The notes beneath the pieces are model-generated. The model had not been told where the DNA came from. It saw only the letters and a program-made list of their open reading frames with translations, and searched no databases. DNA of 62,462 nt, taken from NCBI GenBank assembly GCA_023426125.1, contig JAFABI010000014.1, positions 1 through 62,462 on the forward strand, read 5' to 3'. This stretch comes from Bacillota bacterium (GTDB taxonomy: Bacteria > Bacillota > Clostridia > Acetivibrionales > DTU013). Position numbers and translations under genes: made by a program. Below, piece by piece: positions 1 to 8,266 of this stretch (position 1 is its first letter; every line of letters begins with the position of its first letter).

Positions 1-135
1 AGCCAGGTTGATGGCCTAAAGGGGTAAAAAAGGCCTTGTATCTCACATATTCAGGTGTCAAAGATCATTAATTCTATGTTTTAGAAGCGGGTTGCTTCAT
101 AAAAACCGATTTTATCAGGTCAATCTAGTTAACAT

Positions 136-166
136 CCTCTTTTAGTGCTATTCTTAATAAAAGAGG
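136..166 (+). promoter_or_regulatory. Hairpin covering the ada ribosome binding site
   Basis: A 9-bp perfect inverted repeat (CCTCTTTTA at 136-144 and TAAAAGAGG at 158-166) lies just before the first gene. Its right arm contains the start of the purine-rich ribosome binding site (AGAGGTGAGG) that serves the ATG at 176. If it folds in the mRNA it would partly hide that site. The stem is AT-rich and short, so the effect is uncertain. Confidence 0.4.
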
Positions 167-175
167 TGAGGTAAC

Positions 176-1687
176 ATGATAAAAGAACGTCAGCCTAATA
201 ACCTGGATAAAACTGCATGCTATGCGGCATTAAAAGCCCATGACGCACGCTTTGACGGCCATTTTTTTATAGGTGTGTCTACCACAGGAATTTATTGCCG
301 TCCGATTTGCCGTGTCAAATTGCCTAAAGAAGAGAATTGCACCTTTTTCCTGAGTGCTCCGGCTGCCGAAGCCGCCGGGTATAGGCCATGCCGCCGCTGT
401 CGACCCGAATTGGCGCCAGGTTTGTCTTTCGCGGACAACACTTCATACATTGCACAGAAGGCAGCCATGGTTATGGAAGAGAATTGCCTTGCAGATATGA
501 AAATCGCGGACCTTGCAGCGATGCTTGGCGTCACAGACAGGCATTTACGCAGGGCCTTTTCCACTCAATTTGGTGTCTCACCGGTACAATATTTACAGAC
601 ACGCAGACTTCTTTTGGCAAAATGCCTGCTTGCAGATACAGAATTGTCCATTACTAAAGTGGCGTTATATGCGGGCTTTGGGAGTATACGAAGATTTAAT
701 GACTTGTTTAAGAAATATTATCGGGCTACACCCGGCACTTTTCGAAGCTCAGAAAGAACGATGCCGGAGAATAAAGAAACAATTACTTTGACATTGGGAT
801 ATCGTCCTCCGTATGCGTGGGACGAACTGGTTGAATTCCTTGCTGGTCGGGCGATTCCTGGGGTGGAGCTAGTCAAAGATGGAACTTACAGTCGGACTGT
901 AGCAATTCGAAATGGAAACGACGTATACTGTGGTTGGATTTCGGTTGCCAACAAGCCGAAAGACAATTCCCTTTCAGTCACGATGTGCATTTCCCTTTTA
1001 CCTGTTTTACCGAAGATACTTGTAAAAATACGAAGGCTTTTTGATGTAAACTGCGATCCCATTGAAATATATAATAAGCTCTCTGTTTTAAATGAACTAA
1101 CACCGGATATATGTGTACCGGGACTTCGCCTGCCAGGATGTTTCGATCCTTTTGAAATATCTGTGCGGGCTATATTGGGGCAGCAGATAACAGTTAAAGC
1201 GGCGCGAACGCTTGCAATGCGCTTTGCCCATGCCTTTGGCGGGACAATTAGTACGCCGTTTGAAGAACTCCAATACACATTTCCTGCCTCGGAGACGATT
1301 TTCAACCTTGAGCTTCCCATTGAAAATAAACTGGGGCCCTTAGGAGTAACCAGTATTCGCGCACGTTCTATTTTCGCTTTGGCGGAAGCAATTGAAAGCG
1401 GCTTCCTTCATTTTACATCGGAAGCGGAACCGGAAGCCGAGTTGGAAAAACTATTGAAACTGCCCGGTTTTGGTCCGTGGACAGTACAGTATATTGGAAT
1501 GCGTGCCTTCAGTTGGCCTGACGCGTTTCCGCATACCGATTATGGAGTGAAAAAAGCCCTTGCTAATTTAACGGAAAAAGAGATTTTGCATAAATCCCAG
1601 GAGTGGAAGCCATGGCGTTCATATGCTACGTTAAATTTATGGAATTCCCTAAAAGCAAATAAGACGAAACAGGCGGTGGCGGAGTAA
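176..1687 (+). CDS. ada: Ada-type methyl-accepting regulator fused to AlkA glycosylase
   Basis: A 503-residue fusion for the adaptive response to DNA alkylation. Residues about 10-85 form the Ada zinc domain, with the four ligand cysteines C41, C45 (GIYCRPIC), C72 and C75 (PCRRC); one of these cysteines accepts methyl from phosphotriesters in Ada. Residues about 95-190 are an AraC-type double helix-turn-helix. Residues about 200-500 match AlkA (3-methyladenine DNA glycosylase II), with the helix-hairpin-helix LPGFGPWTVQYI and the catalytic-Asp segment FPHTDYG. The Ada C-terminal methyltransferase is absent and is supplied by the next gene, which begins at the base after this stop codon. Start ATG 176 follows AGGTGAGG. 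Ada-AlkA fusions are known in Firmicutes and Actinobacteria. Probably self-activating after methylation (family inference). Confidence 0.93.
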   Translation: MIKERQPNNLDKTACYAALKAHDARFDGHFFIGVSTTGIYCRPICRVKLPKEENCTFFLSAPAAEAAGYRPCRRCRPELAPGLSFADNTSYIAQKAAMVMEENCLADMKIADLAAMLGVTDRHLRRAFSTQFGVSPVQYLQTRRLLLAKCLLADTELSITKVALYAGFGSIRRFNDLFKKYYRATPGTFRSSERTMPENKETITLTLGYRPPYAWDELVEFLAGRAIPGVELVKDGTYSRTVAIRNGNDVYCGWISVANKPKDNSLSVTMCISLLPVLPKILVKIRRLFDVNCDPIEIYNKLSVLNELTPDICVPGLRLPGCFDPFEISVRAILGQQITVKAARTLAMRFAHAFGGTISTPFEELQYTFPASETIFNLELPIENKLGPLGVTSIRARSIFALAEAIESGFLHFTSEAEPEAELEKLLKLPGFGPWTVQYIGMRAFSWPDAFPHTDYGVKKALANLTEKEILHKSQEWKPWRSYATLNLWNSLKANKTKQAVAE

Positions 1688-2191
1688 ATGATTTATACAA
1701 GTTTAAAAAGTCCTCTCGGTGAGATAACAGCATCAGCAGAGAACGGTGCCCTTACAGGAGTTTGGTTTGTTGGGCAAAAATATTATCCATCCGATAAAGG
1801 CACATGGACCTATGATCCCAAGCATCCAATTTTTATAAAGCTTCACCAATGGCTTGAGGATTATTTTGCAGGCAAAAGGGATATCGCTCCCCCTAAGCTT
1901 GAACCGAAAGGGACGGCTTTTCAAAAAGCCGTTTGGGAAATACTTCTCGAAATACCCTATGGCCGTGTTACGACCTATGGGGAAATTGCAAAAAAGATGG
2001 CAAATTCAAAAGGATGGTCTTCCATGTCGGCACAGGCTGTTGGCGGGGCTGTCGGACACAACCCCATCTCTATTCTCATACCATGCCACAGAGTTGTCGG
2101 TGCAAATGGAAGCTTGACAGGGTATGCGGGAGGATTGGAAAAGAAAAAGGCTCTGCTGCATATTGAGCAAGCGGATCTTACATGCAGGTGA
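1688..2191 (+). CDS. ogt: Methylated-DNA--protein-cysteine methyltransferase
   Basis: A 167-residue O6-alkylguanine/O4-alkylthymine repair protein that transfers the alkyl group irreversibly to its own cysteine. The active-site motif IPCHRVVG is intact, followed by the conserved LTGYAGG loop, and the winged-helix DNA-binding part has the usual PYGRVTTYGEIA. The length is normal for the family. The start codon abuts the stop of the Ada-AlkA gene (zero intergenic bases), so the two are almost certainly co-transcribed and possibly translationally coupled. Together they rebuild the functions of E. coli Ada plus AlkA. Confidence 0.95.
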   Translation: MIYTSLKSPLGEITASAENGALTGVWFVGQKYYPSDKGTWTYDPKHPIFIKLHQWLEDYFAGKRDIAPPKLEPKGTAFQKAVWEILLEIPYGRVTTYGEIAKKMANSKGWSSMSAQAVGGAVGHNPISILIPCHRVVGANGSLTGYAGGLEKKKALLHIEQADLTCR

Positions 2192-2209
2192 TGATTCGAA
2201 GATGGGATC

Positions 2210-2238
2210 TTCCGGCCGGCTAGGTGTGCCGGCCGGAA
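2210..2238. terminator. GC-rich hairpin between convergent genes
   Basis: A perfect 11-bp stem (TTCCGGCCGGC at 2210-2220, GCCGGCCGGAA at 2228-2238) with a 7-nt loop, 19 bp after the ogt stop and before the 3' end of the convergent dehydrogenase gene. There is no T-run on either side, so it may be a bidirectional pause or terminator stem rather than a classic intrinsic terminator. Confidence 0.55.
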
Positions 2239-2275
2239 CAGCGGCAAAAAACCGGAATGGGATCGTCGCGCCTGG

Positions 2276-3106
2276 CTAGTCCGGCATGGCTTCGAGAATC
2301 GCCTTGGTCCGGGCCTTGATCAAAGCTTCCGTTTCACGATCGGTGAGAATGTACGGGGAGTTTTCCAGCACTGCCTTGAGGACCATCTCACCGACGACGT
2401 CGATACTGACGCCATACTGATGAAGCATCTGGCCTGCCAGCGCTATATTCTCTGCTATCTTCTTTTCAACCTCCTCCGGCAACTTCACCCCGGATCTGGG
2501 AGTAGCATCCACCGATCGCTGGACGATGTCGGTCGCTACACGGGCAGGGCAAAGCACACTGACGCCGATCCCGGCGGATTTCAGTTCGGAGTTGATATTC
2601 AATTCCTCCGACAGTCCGACCACTGCGAATTTGGATGTAGTGTACAAAACCCCGGCGCCCGTTGCCACAAGGCCCGCACCCGAGGCTGTATTGACGATAT
2701 GGCCGCCTTGGCCGAGTTTGACCATCTTCGGCAGAAATATCTGCAGGCCGTTGATGACGCCGTAGAGATTTATACCCAGGTACCAATCCCAAAGTTCATA
2801 GTTAATTTTCATCAAAGAGTTACCGCCAGCGACGCCGGCGTTGTTGAACAGAAGCGTTACCGGTCCAAGTGCGCGTTCCACTGCCTCTGCGGTGGACGCG
2901 TAAGCATCGCGGTCACGCACATCGAGTGTGAATGTCTCGACCGGAGTAATGTCTTGCAGTTCTGCCTTTGCGCGAGCGAGGGCGGCGGCGTCTATATCTG
3001 CCAGGGCCAGCTTGGCGCCAGCGCGCGCAAAGCTCCGGGCTATGCCCAATCCGATACCATTGCCGCCTCCGGTGATGAATGCCGTACGTCCTTGAATATC
3101 TGTCAT
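2276..3106 (-). CDS. Short-chain dehydrogenase/reductase
   Basis: A 276-residue classical SDR oxidoreductase. The Rossmann NAD(P) motif TGGGNGIGLGIA is at the N-terminus, NNAG follows in strand 4, and the catalytic YTTSK (YxxxK) is in place. An Asp (LADID) after beta-2 suggests NAD rather than NADP preference (inference). Start 3106 has a good GGGGGAG site 6-8 bases upstream. The substrate cannot be read from the sequence. The gene is clearly GC-richer, with C/G-ending codons, than its neighbours, which suggests acquisition from a high-GC donor. It stands alone, convergent with ogt, and shares its orientation with the enoate reductase behind it. Confidence 0.9.
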   Translation of the reverse strand: MTDIQGRTAFITGGGNGIGLGIARSFARAGAKLALADIDAAALARAKAELQDITPVETFTLDVRDRDAYASTAEAVERALGPVTLLFNNAGVAGGNSLMKINYELWDWYLGINLYGVINGLQIFLPKMVKLGQGGHIVNTASGAGLVATGAGVLYTTSKFAVVGLSEELNINSELKSAGIGVSVLCPARVATDIVQRSVDATPRSGVKLPEEVEKKIAENIALAGQMLHQYGVSIDVVGEMVLKAVLENSPYILTDRETEALIKARTKAILEAMPD

Positions 3107-3267
3107 AAAATCTCCCCCTTATTGACTGATAATTGGTAGGAACTGTTATCCCAAGCGTAAACCGTCGTTTCAGTTAGCCGGCAGATCAAAAAACAGTCAT
3201 ATAAGATATTTATTTGCAAATATTATTTACATAACTATAAAGTTAATCTAACACCCTAAGGGTCGTA

Positions 3268-5211
3268 TTAATCAATTGCCCATGCCGCGTAGAAGCCGGA
3301 CCGGACGGTTTCACCGACTTGCCCGATGGAGACACAGTCGCCGATCGCCTTCGCAAACGGATACTTATTGCAGATTTTATTTGTCAGATTGTTAAGCGGT
3401 TGTGTACCAAAGGATACAATGACAGTATCGGCTTTAATCTCCTGTTTGCTGCCGTCTTTGCTTTCAATCATCACACCGTCATTTGTAAATTCAAGGATCT
3501 TTTTTCCGGTCAAAAGCTTTACTTTAAATTCTGCCAGCTTTTTGAGCAATGCGATACGGTTGATAATCATTGCTTTAACAGCAACTTCGTCAAGCATTTC
3601 GATGATTGTAACATCTTTCCCTTCCATCGCCAATTCCAGGGCGCAGTCGCAGCCGGATAAACCGCCGCCCGCCAGCACAACTTTATTGCCGATTTCAGAA
3701 TGGCGGTGAAGATGTGCATCAATGACCTCGATAACTTTCTCCCCATTGATTCCTTTAATCACTGGTATGAATGGTTTGGCGCCGATGGCTACGATGATTT
3801 GATCTGCATTGGCAAGTTCGGGAGAATTCTCATGGATTTCGGTATTGAGGTGAATTTTGACTCCCAGCTTTTTATTCTGGCCAATGAGATAACGAAGATA
3901 TTTATTGAGCTGGCTCTTAAATGAAGGCGTTGCGGCCGCCGCAACTTGCCCGCCCAGTGTGCCGGTTTTTTCGTAAAGTGTCACGTCATGCCCCTTTATT
4001 GCCGCGACCCTTGCCGCTTCAAGACCGCCGGGTCCTCCGCCGATAACGGCAACTTTTTTGGGGTTATCGGTTTTCTCCAATTTAAACGCCTTTTCCTGTA
4101 ATACCTGAGGATTTACAGAGCACGAAACGCGCCGTCCTTTAAAAGGCCCGCCAATGCAATATTCATTACAGCGGAGGCAAGGGCGGATGTCTTCCTCTTT
4201 GCCTTCGAAGGCCTTGCGTACCATATGCGGGTCGGCGATCAATGGCCTGCCGATCATGAAGAAGTCCGATTTCCCTTTTTCCAGAGCTTCTGCCGCACTG
4301 TCAAGTGTGATATTGTTTGTAATAAGAACCGGTTTATTGGTCACTTTTTTTATTGCGGCTGCGTCATCCAAAGAAGGTGCGTCGCCATAATACGCCGGCG
4401 GGAACATCCAATCCCATGTTTCGTATGCTCCGGCGTCGATATCGAAAGCGTCAACTCCCGCTTCATCCAATAACTTGATGATCTCCAGGCTCTCCTTTAA
4501 AGTGCGTCCTCCTTCAAAATGATGCTGGGAAGCCATCCTGAAGATGATTGGGTAATCCGGCCCTACGGCTTCTCTTACAGCCTTTACGGTTTCAACCGAC
4601 AGCCTCGCCATATTCTCAATGCTTCCGCCGTATTCGTCGGTACGATGGTTCCATAGCTTCATCATGAAAGAATCGAGGAGATATCCTCCATGTGCGTGGA
4701 TTTCAATGCAATCAAAGCCTGCAAGTTTTGAATTTACGGCAGCTTCCGCATATGCCTTGCTCACCTCCTGGATCTGATCCTTGGTCATCGCATAGGTTTT
4801 CTTTGTCGGATCAATAAACAGGGGAACCTCGGAAGGCGCGGGGAAGGTATTGTCAATCCCAACGCCGGCATTACGTCCTCCACCTACGACAAGCTGGTTG
4901 CACAGCCTTGTATTAAAGCCGTGGAGCCTCTCTACGAGCATAAACCATCTAAGAGATTGCGCCGAGGTGCCGGCGGCTGTCATTGTGGCCAGACCCGCAT
5001 CGATTTTGCTGGAAATGAACTGCCCTTCCAGAATAATCATGCCGGCTCCGCCGCGGGCACGTTCCTCAAAATAGTCTATCTGGTCGTCCGACAGTAAGCC
5101 TCCGTTATCCCCTGCATGTGTCGTCATAGAACACATGATGATTTTGTTGCTTAAAGGCATCTTACCGATATAGCTTCTTTTAAACAGTTTTTTATACTTT
5201 GGGTTCATCAT
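3268..5211 (-). CDS. 2-enoate reductase-type NADH:flavin oxidoreductase (OYE-FeS-FAD)
   Basis: About 647 residues with the composite architecture of 2-enoate reductases, 2,4-dienoyl-CoA reductases and bile-acid BaiCD/BaiH enzymes. An N-terminal Old Yellow Enzyme FMN barrel runs to about residue 335 (GFDCIEIHAHGGYLLDSFM holds the active-site region). A 4Fe-4S cysteine cluster CLRCNEYC plus a later Cys (VSCSVNP) follows, then FAD/NAD domains with VAVIGGGPGGLEAAR. It reduces activated C=C bonds with NADH in the cytoplasm. I chose the ATG at 5211 because AGAAGG lies 9 bases upstream; an in-frame upstream ATG at 5325 would add 38 residues with no family likeness. It is divergent from a PucR-type regulator, its likely controller. 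The substrate is unknown. Confidence 0.9.
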   Translation of the reverse strand: MMNPKYKKLFKRSYIGKMPLSNKIIMCSMTTHAGDNGGLLSDDQIDYFEERARGGAGMIILEGQFISSKIDAGLATMTAAGTSAQSLRWFMLVERLHGFNTRLCNQLVVGGGRNAGVGIDNTFPAPSEVPLFIDPTKKTYAMTKDQIQEVSKAYAEAAVNSKLAGFDCIEIHAHGGYLLDSFMMKLWNHRTDEYGGSIENMARLSVETVKAVREAVGPDYPIIFRMASQHHFEGGRTLKESLEIIKLLDEAGVDAFDIDAGAYETWDWMFPPAYYGDAPSLDDAAAIKKVTNKPVLITNNITLDSAAEALEKGKSDFFMIGRPLIADPHMVRKAFEGKEEDIRPCLRCNEYCIGGPFKGRRVSCSVNPQVLQEKAFKLEKTDNPKKVAVIGGGPGGLEAARVAAIKGHDVTLYEKTGTLGGQVAAAATPSFKSQLNKYLRYLIGQNKKLGVKIHLNTEIHENSPELANADQIIVAIGAKPFIPVIKGINGEKVIEVIDAHLHRHSEIGNKVVLAGGGLSGCDCALELAMEGKDVTIIEMLDEVAVKAMIINRIALLKKLAEFKVKLLTGKKILEFTNDGVMIESKDGSKQEIKADTVIVSFGTQPLNNLTNKICNKYPFAKAIGDCVSIGQVGETVRSGFYAAWAID

Positions 5212-5455
5212 TTCAGATATCCTTCTTTCATTTTGATAAATTGGAAGCCATGACCTTATCTTCGGTATCTGGTAAAAAGGCGGTTTCCAGTGCCTTATCC
5301 ATGTCACTGGACATAAAACATACATGATTTGCTTTCAAAATGTATAACTTTGCCTTTCTTGTTCATTATAGATTGTTAAAAAGTCCACAATTACAGTCTA
5401 GCCAAGATCTAACCGGATTTAAAGAGGCCGGCGACCCAAAGATAACAGCATTAAT

Positions 5456-5484
5456 TTGTGACGGCATCACATATGTGGTATAAT
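5456..5484 (+). promoter_or_regulatory. Promoter of the PucR-type gene with palindrome in spacer
   Basis: TTGTGA (5456-5461), a 17-bp spacer and a perfect TATAAT (5479-5484), about 25 bp before the ATG at 5510. The spacer contains the 10-bp palindrome CACATATGTG (5468-5477), well placed for a dimeric regulator to cover the promoter. Seen directly; operator function is inference. Confidence 0.6.
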
Positions 5485-5509
5485 AGTAAAAAATATTATA
5501 GAGGTTGCT

Positions 5510-7018
5510 ATGAACATAACAGAGATAGCATCGTGGCTTAATGAGAGATACGATACCACATTCGTTTTTCATGCGGAATGTTTTGTCATACAGGCTATTT
5601 GCACCAGGGGTATAGTCTATGATCAAAGCGAACGGCAAAGGACAATTTATATAATGTATAGTGAAGAAATCCCTGTAAACGGCCTGCCTGAGAATGGAAA
5701 CTATATCGTTGTTGGTACCGGCGTCACCAATAACATATCCCAATCCAATTGCATAACAATCAACGAATCCATCGATAACAATATTCTATGCAAAGAACTC
5801 AATCTATATCTTGCCGAAAAAACAAAAACATACTATCGATTGGCCCGTATAAATCAATATTTGCTTGCCGATAACTTTATGGAACATTTGATGGATTATT
5901 TTTTTGAGCAGTTTCAAAACCCTATTGTGTATGTCGATTACTCACATCACGTTATTTCATACAGACAGCATGAAAGCATGGGTATCGATTTATGGGATAA
6001 TACCTTGAAATATGGCTATTATGACCCTCATATGATTGAAGACACTTTTCAGCATTTTGTTGACATCGTGGTCAGGAGCCATTCTCCTTTCCATACGAAA
6101 TTGTATGAGTTTGATTATTATGTCTGGACCATCAAGAATGATGCGGCATTGTATGGCTTCTTTACAATGCTTGCGACGAAGCAGCCTATGACCCGGGACG
6201 ATTTGCATATTATAAGCACAGCGGCGGATTTGGCGGCATTGAAACTGGGAAACAATCATGATGTTTCAGGTAAAGGCGACTACAGCGAGATATTAAACGA
6301 TTTATTAACCGGTATCATCAAAACGGAACATGAGCTAACTTTTCGCATGCTGACACGAACCTGGAAAAGGTCTGACCATTATCAGATTTTTTTGATTGAC
6401 TTGCATGGGGAAGGCGAGAAATATATTAAATTCGTAAAAAATGGGATAGAGGCTATTTCACACAAAATCAAGCATATTACCTTTGAAGAATTTGAATTTC
6501 TACTGCTTGAAGAAGCTTCCTTCAAAAACAACGACCTGACAAGGATTATTGACTATATTACGCAATACAGGCTGATATCAGGTTTAAGTGATACCTTCAA
6601 CTCACTATTGGATATCAAGTTATATTATGAACAGGCAAAAAAAGCGATTCTATTTGGCAGTCAGTTTGGAGGTGAAAGCGAAGTTATTTTTAAGTACTCA
6701 GATTATCGTTTTTATGACTTTTTGAATGATTGTGCCAATTCACTGGAATGCAATAAATATTACCATCCTGTCACAGCGGATTTGGAATTATATGATGTTG
6801 AGCATAAGACGGAATTTTTTAAAACCCTGCTGACATACCTGGAGTGTGGAAGGAGTATTCATAAGACCTGCAAGAAAATGTACTTGCATAAGAATACTGT
6901 GAACTACCGTATACAAAGGATCAAAGAATTGTTCAACATTGATTACGGCGATGGACAGGCTGTACTTTTCATTTATTTATCGTTAAAGCTATATTCGGTT
7001 AACAGAATAAAAAGCTAG
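5510..7018 (+). CDS. PucR/CdaR-family transcriptional regulator
   Basis: A 502-residue cytoplasmic regulator. The C-terminus (about residues 440-500) is the PucR-type HTH with LECGRSIHKTCKKMYLHKNTVNYRIQRIKELF, the family's 'HKNTVxYRxxRI' recognition region. The central part (about 250-420) fits the GGDEF-like region of CdaR proteins, and the N-terminal half has no motif I can name but probably senses a small ligand. It diverges from the enoate reductase gene about 300 bp away, so it probably activates that gene when the enoate or an aromatic substrate is present (inference from context). Start ATG 5510 is preceded by AGAGG. Confidence 0.85.
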   Translation: MNITEIASWLNERYDTTFVFHAECFVIQAICTRGIVYDQSERQRTIYIMYSEEIPVNGLPENGNYIVVGTGVTNNISQSNCITINESIDNNILCKELNLYLAEKTKTYYRLARINQYLLADNFMEHLMDYFFEQFQNPIVYVDYSHHVISYRQHESMGIDLWDNTLKYGYYDPHMIEDTFQHFVDIVVRSHSPFHTKLYEFDYYVWTIKNDAALYGFFTMLATKQPMTRDDLHIISTAADLAALKLGNNHDVSGKGDYSEILNDLLTGIIKTEHELTFRMLTRTWKRSDHYQIFLIDLHGEGEKYIKFVKNGIEAISHKIKHITFEEFEFLLLEEASFKNNDLTRIIDYITQYRLISGLSDTFNSLLDIKLYYEQAKKAILFGSQFGGESEVIFKYSDYRFYDFLNDCANSLECNKYYHPVTADLELYDVEHKTEFFKTLLTYLECGRSIHKTCKKMYLHKNTVNYRIQRIKELFNIDYGDGQAVLFIYLSLKLYSVNRIKS

Positions 7019-7020
7019 CC

Positions 7021-8241
7021 TCACTCGCTTTTTATCGGAAGTTTTCTATACTTGCCGGGTGAAATTCCCTTCAAATTTCTGAATACTCGAAAAAAGGTTT
7101 CAAGAGAATTAAAACCTACATCAAAGGCAATCTCATTTATCGGATTGTCTGTGGCTTTTAGCAGTTTACAAGCATGAAAAATCCGGACTTCATGTAAAAG
7201 ATCAATAAAATTTTGGCCTGTTTGAGCTTTCAGAAGGAAGCACAAATAGTTTTCATTATAGTATAATTGTCTGGCAATATCCGCAAGGGCCAGATCTTCC
7301 TTGTAATGCAGGTGCAAATAATAAATTACCTGCCAATAATTATTTGAAGTAACGGTTGGGTTACCTTCTTTCTCGTTATTGGAAAGATATATTTTTCGGA
7401 AGTCTTCCGGAGAGAAACCTTTTACCTTTTTGAAGGCTCGAATAAATGCCCGTTTATCTTTAAAGCCTACGATAAGGGCAATCTGTGAAGGCTGCATCCC
7501 AAAAATCATCATATATGCACAGGCATTTCTAATACGGGCTTCCTCCAGCAGATCGCTGGAATTTAGACCTGTTTGACGTCTTAAAAGTGTATTCAAATAT
7601 GACTTGCTATAATGAAATTTTTGTGCCAGGTTCAAAAGTGTTATGTCGGTATTATATTTAAAATGAATATAATAGATTACCTCCCAAATACTTATATCGC
7701 TGTGAAATTTCTTAATTGAGGTTTGTGCTGATGATATTCCTATTCTTTTACGGTCGAATAAAACTAAAAGCTCGGCGATTTTTGCTTTAAACATCGTTTT
7801 CTTCCACTGCTTGTTATCTTCATATTCAAGAAATAAATAATTCAATATGTCTTTTATATATTCAAAATCTGTACCTTCAAAATGTACAAATGGCAGAGTG
7901 TCTGATTTGTTGAATATCAAATCATCAAGTTCAAAATATGGGCTGCTGTCCATTAACATTTCAAATCCAAAGCTGCATTTTATTATTTCAAGTGGATTTG
8001 ATTCATCTGCCGTGATTTCATGCATGTGCCATGGGAGGATAATACTAAAAGAACCTCTTTTAAGCTTATGCTCCATACCGTTTATAATTTCCTTACCGCA
8101 TCCTGAAAGTACGAATTCCATTTCTATAAAATTGTGGCGGTGAAGAAAAACGTACGAACCAATACGGTCATGAAATATTTGGTATGGAAAGCTAATATGC
8201 ATTAGCGGTTGAGTTTTAAGATAGGTTGGAGTATTTATCAT
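7021..8241 (-). CDS. AraC-family regulator with two tandem HTH domains
   Basis: 406 residues. An N-terminal cupin-like sensory domain (about 10-150; HRHNFIEMEFVLSGCG and ILPWHMHEI are typical of sugar-sensing AraC proteins) is followed by two complete AraC-type DNA-binding domains, about 185-285 and 305-400. Each has the family end signature (KVKGFSPEDFRKI; NLKGISPGKYRKL). A normal AraC protein has only one such pair of helices. It is co-directional with, and 25 bp behind, a shorter paralogue, and both diverge from the mannosidase operon that they probably control. Start 8241 has GGGAGATG upstream. Confidence 0.85.
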   Translation of the reverse strand: MINTPTYLKTQPLMHISFPYQIFHDRIGSYVFLHRHNFIEMEFVLSGCGKEIINGMEHKLKRGSFSIILPWHMHEITADESNPLEIIKCSFGFEMLMDSSPYFELDDLIFNKSDTLPFVHFEGTDFEYIKDILNYLFLEYEDNKQWKKTMFKAKIAELLVLFDRKRIGISSAQTSIKKFHSDISIWEVIYYIHFKYNTDITLLNLAQKFHYSKSYLNTLLRRQTGLNSSDLLEEARIRNACAYMMIFGMQPSQIALIVGFKDKRAFIRAFKKVKGFSPEDFRKIYLSNNEKEGNPTVTSNNYWQVIYYLHLHYKEDLALADIARQLYYNENYLCFLLKAQTGQNFIDLLHEVRIFHACKLLKATDNPINEIAFDVGFNSLETFFRVFRNLKGISPGKYRKLPIKSE

Positions 8242-8266
8242 TCATTACATCTCCCAACTTGATTTG

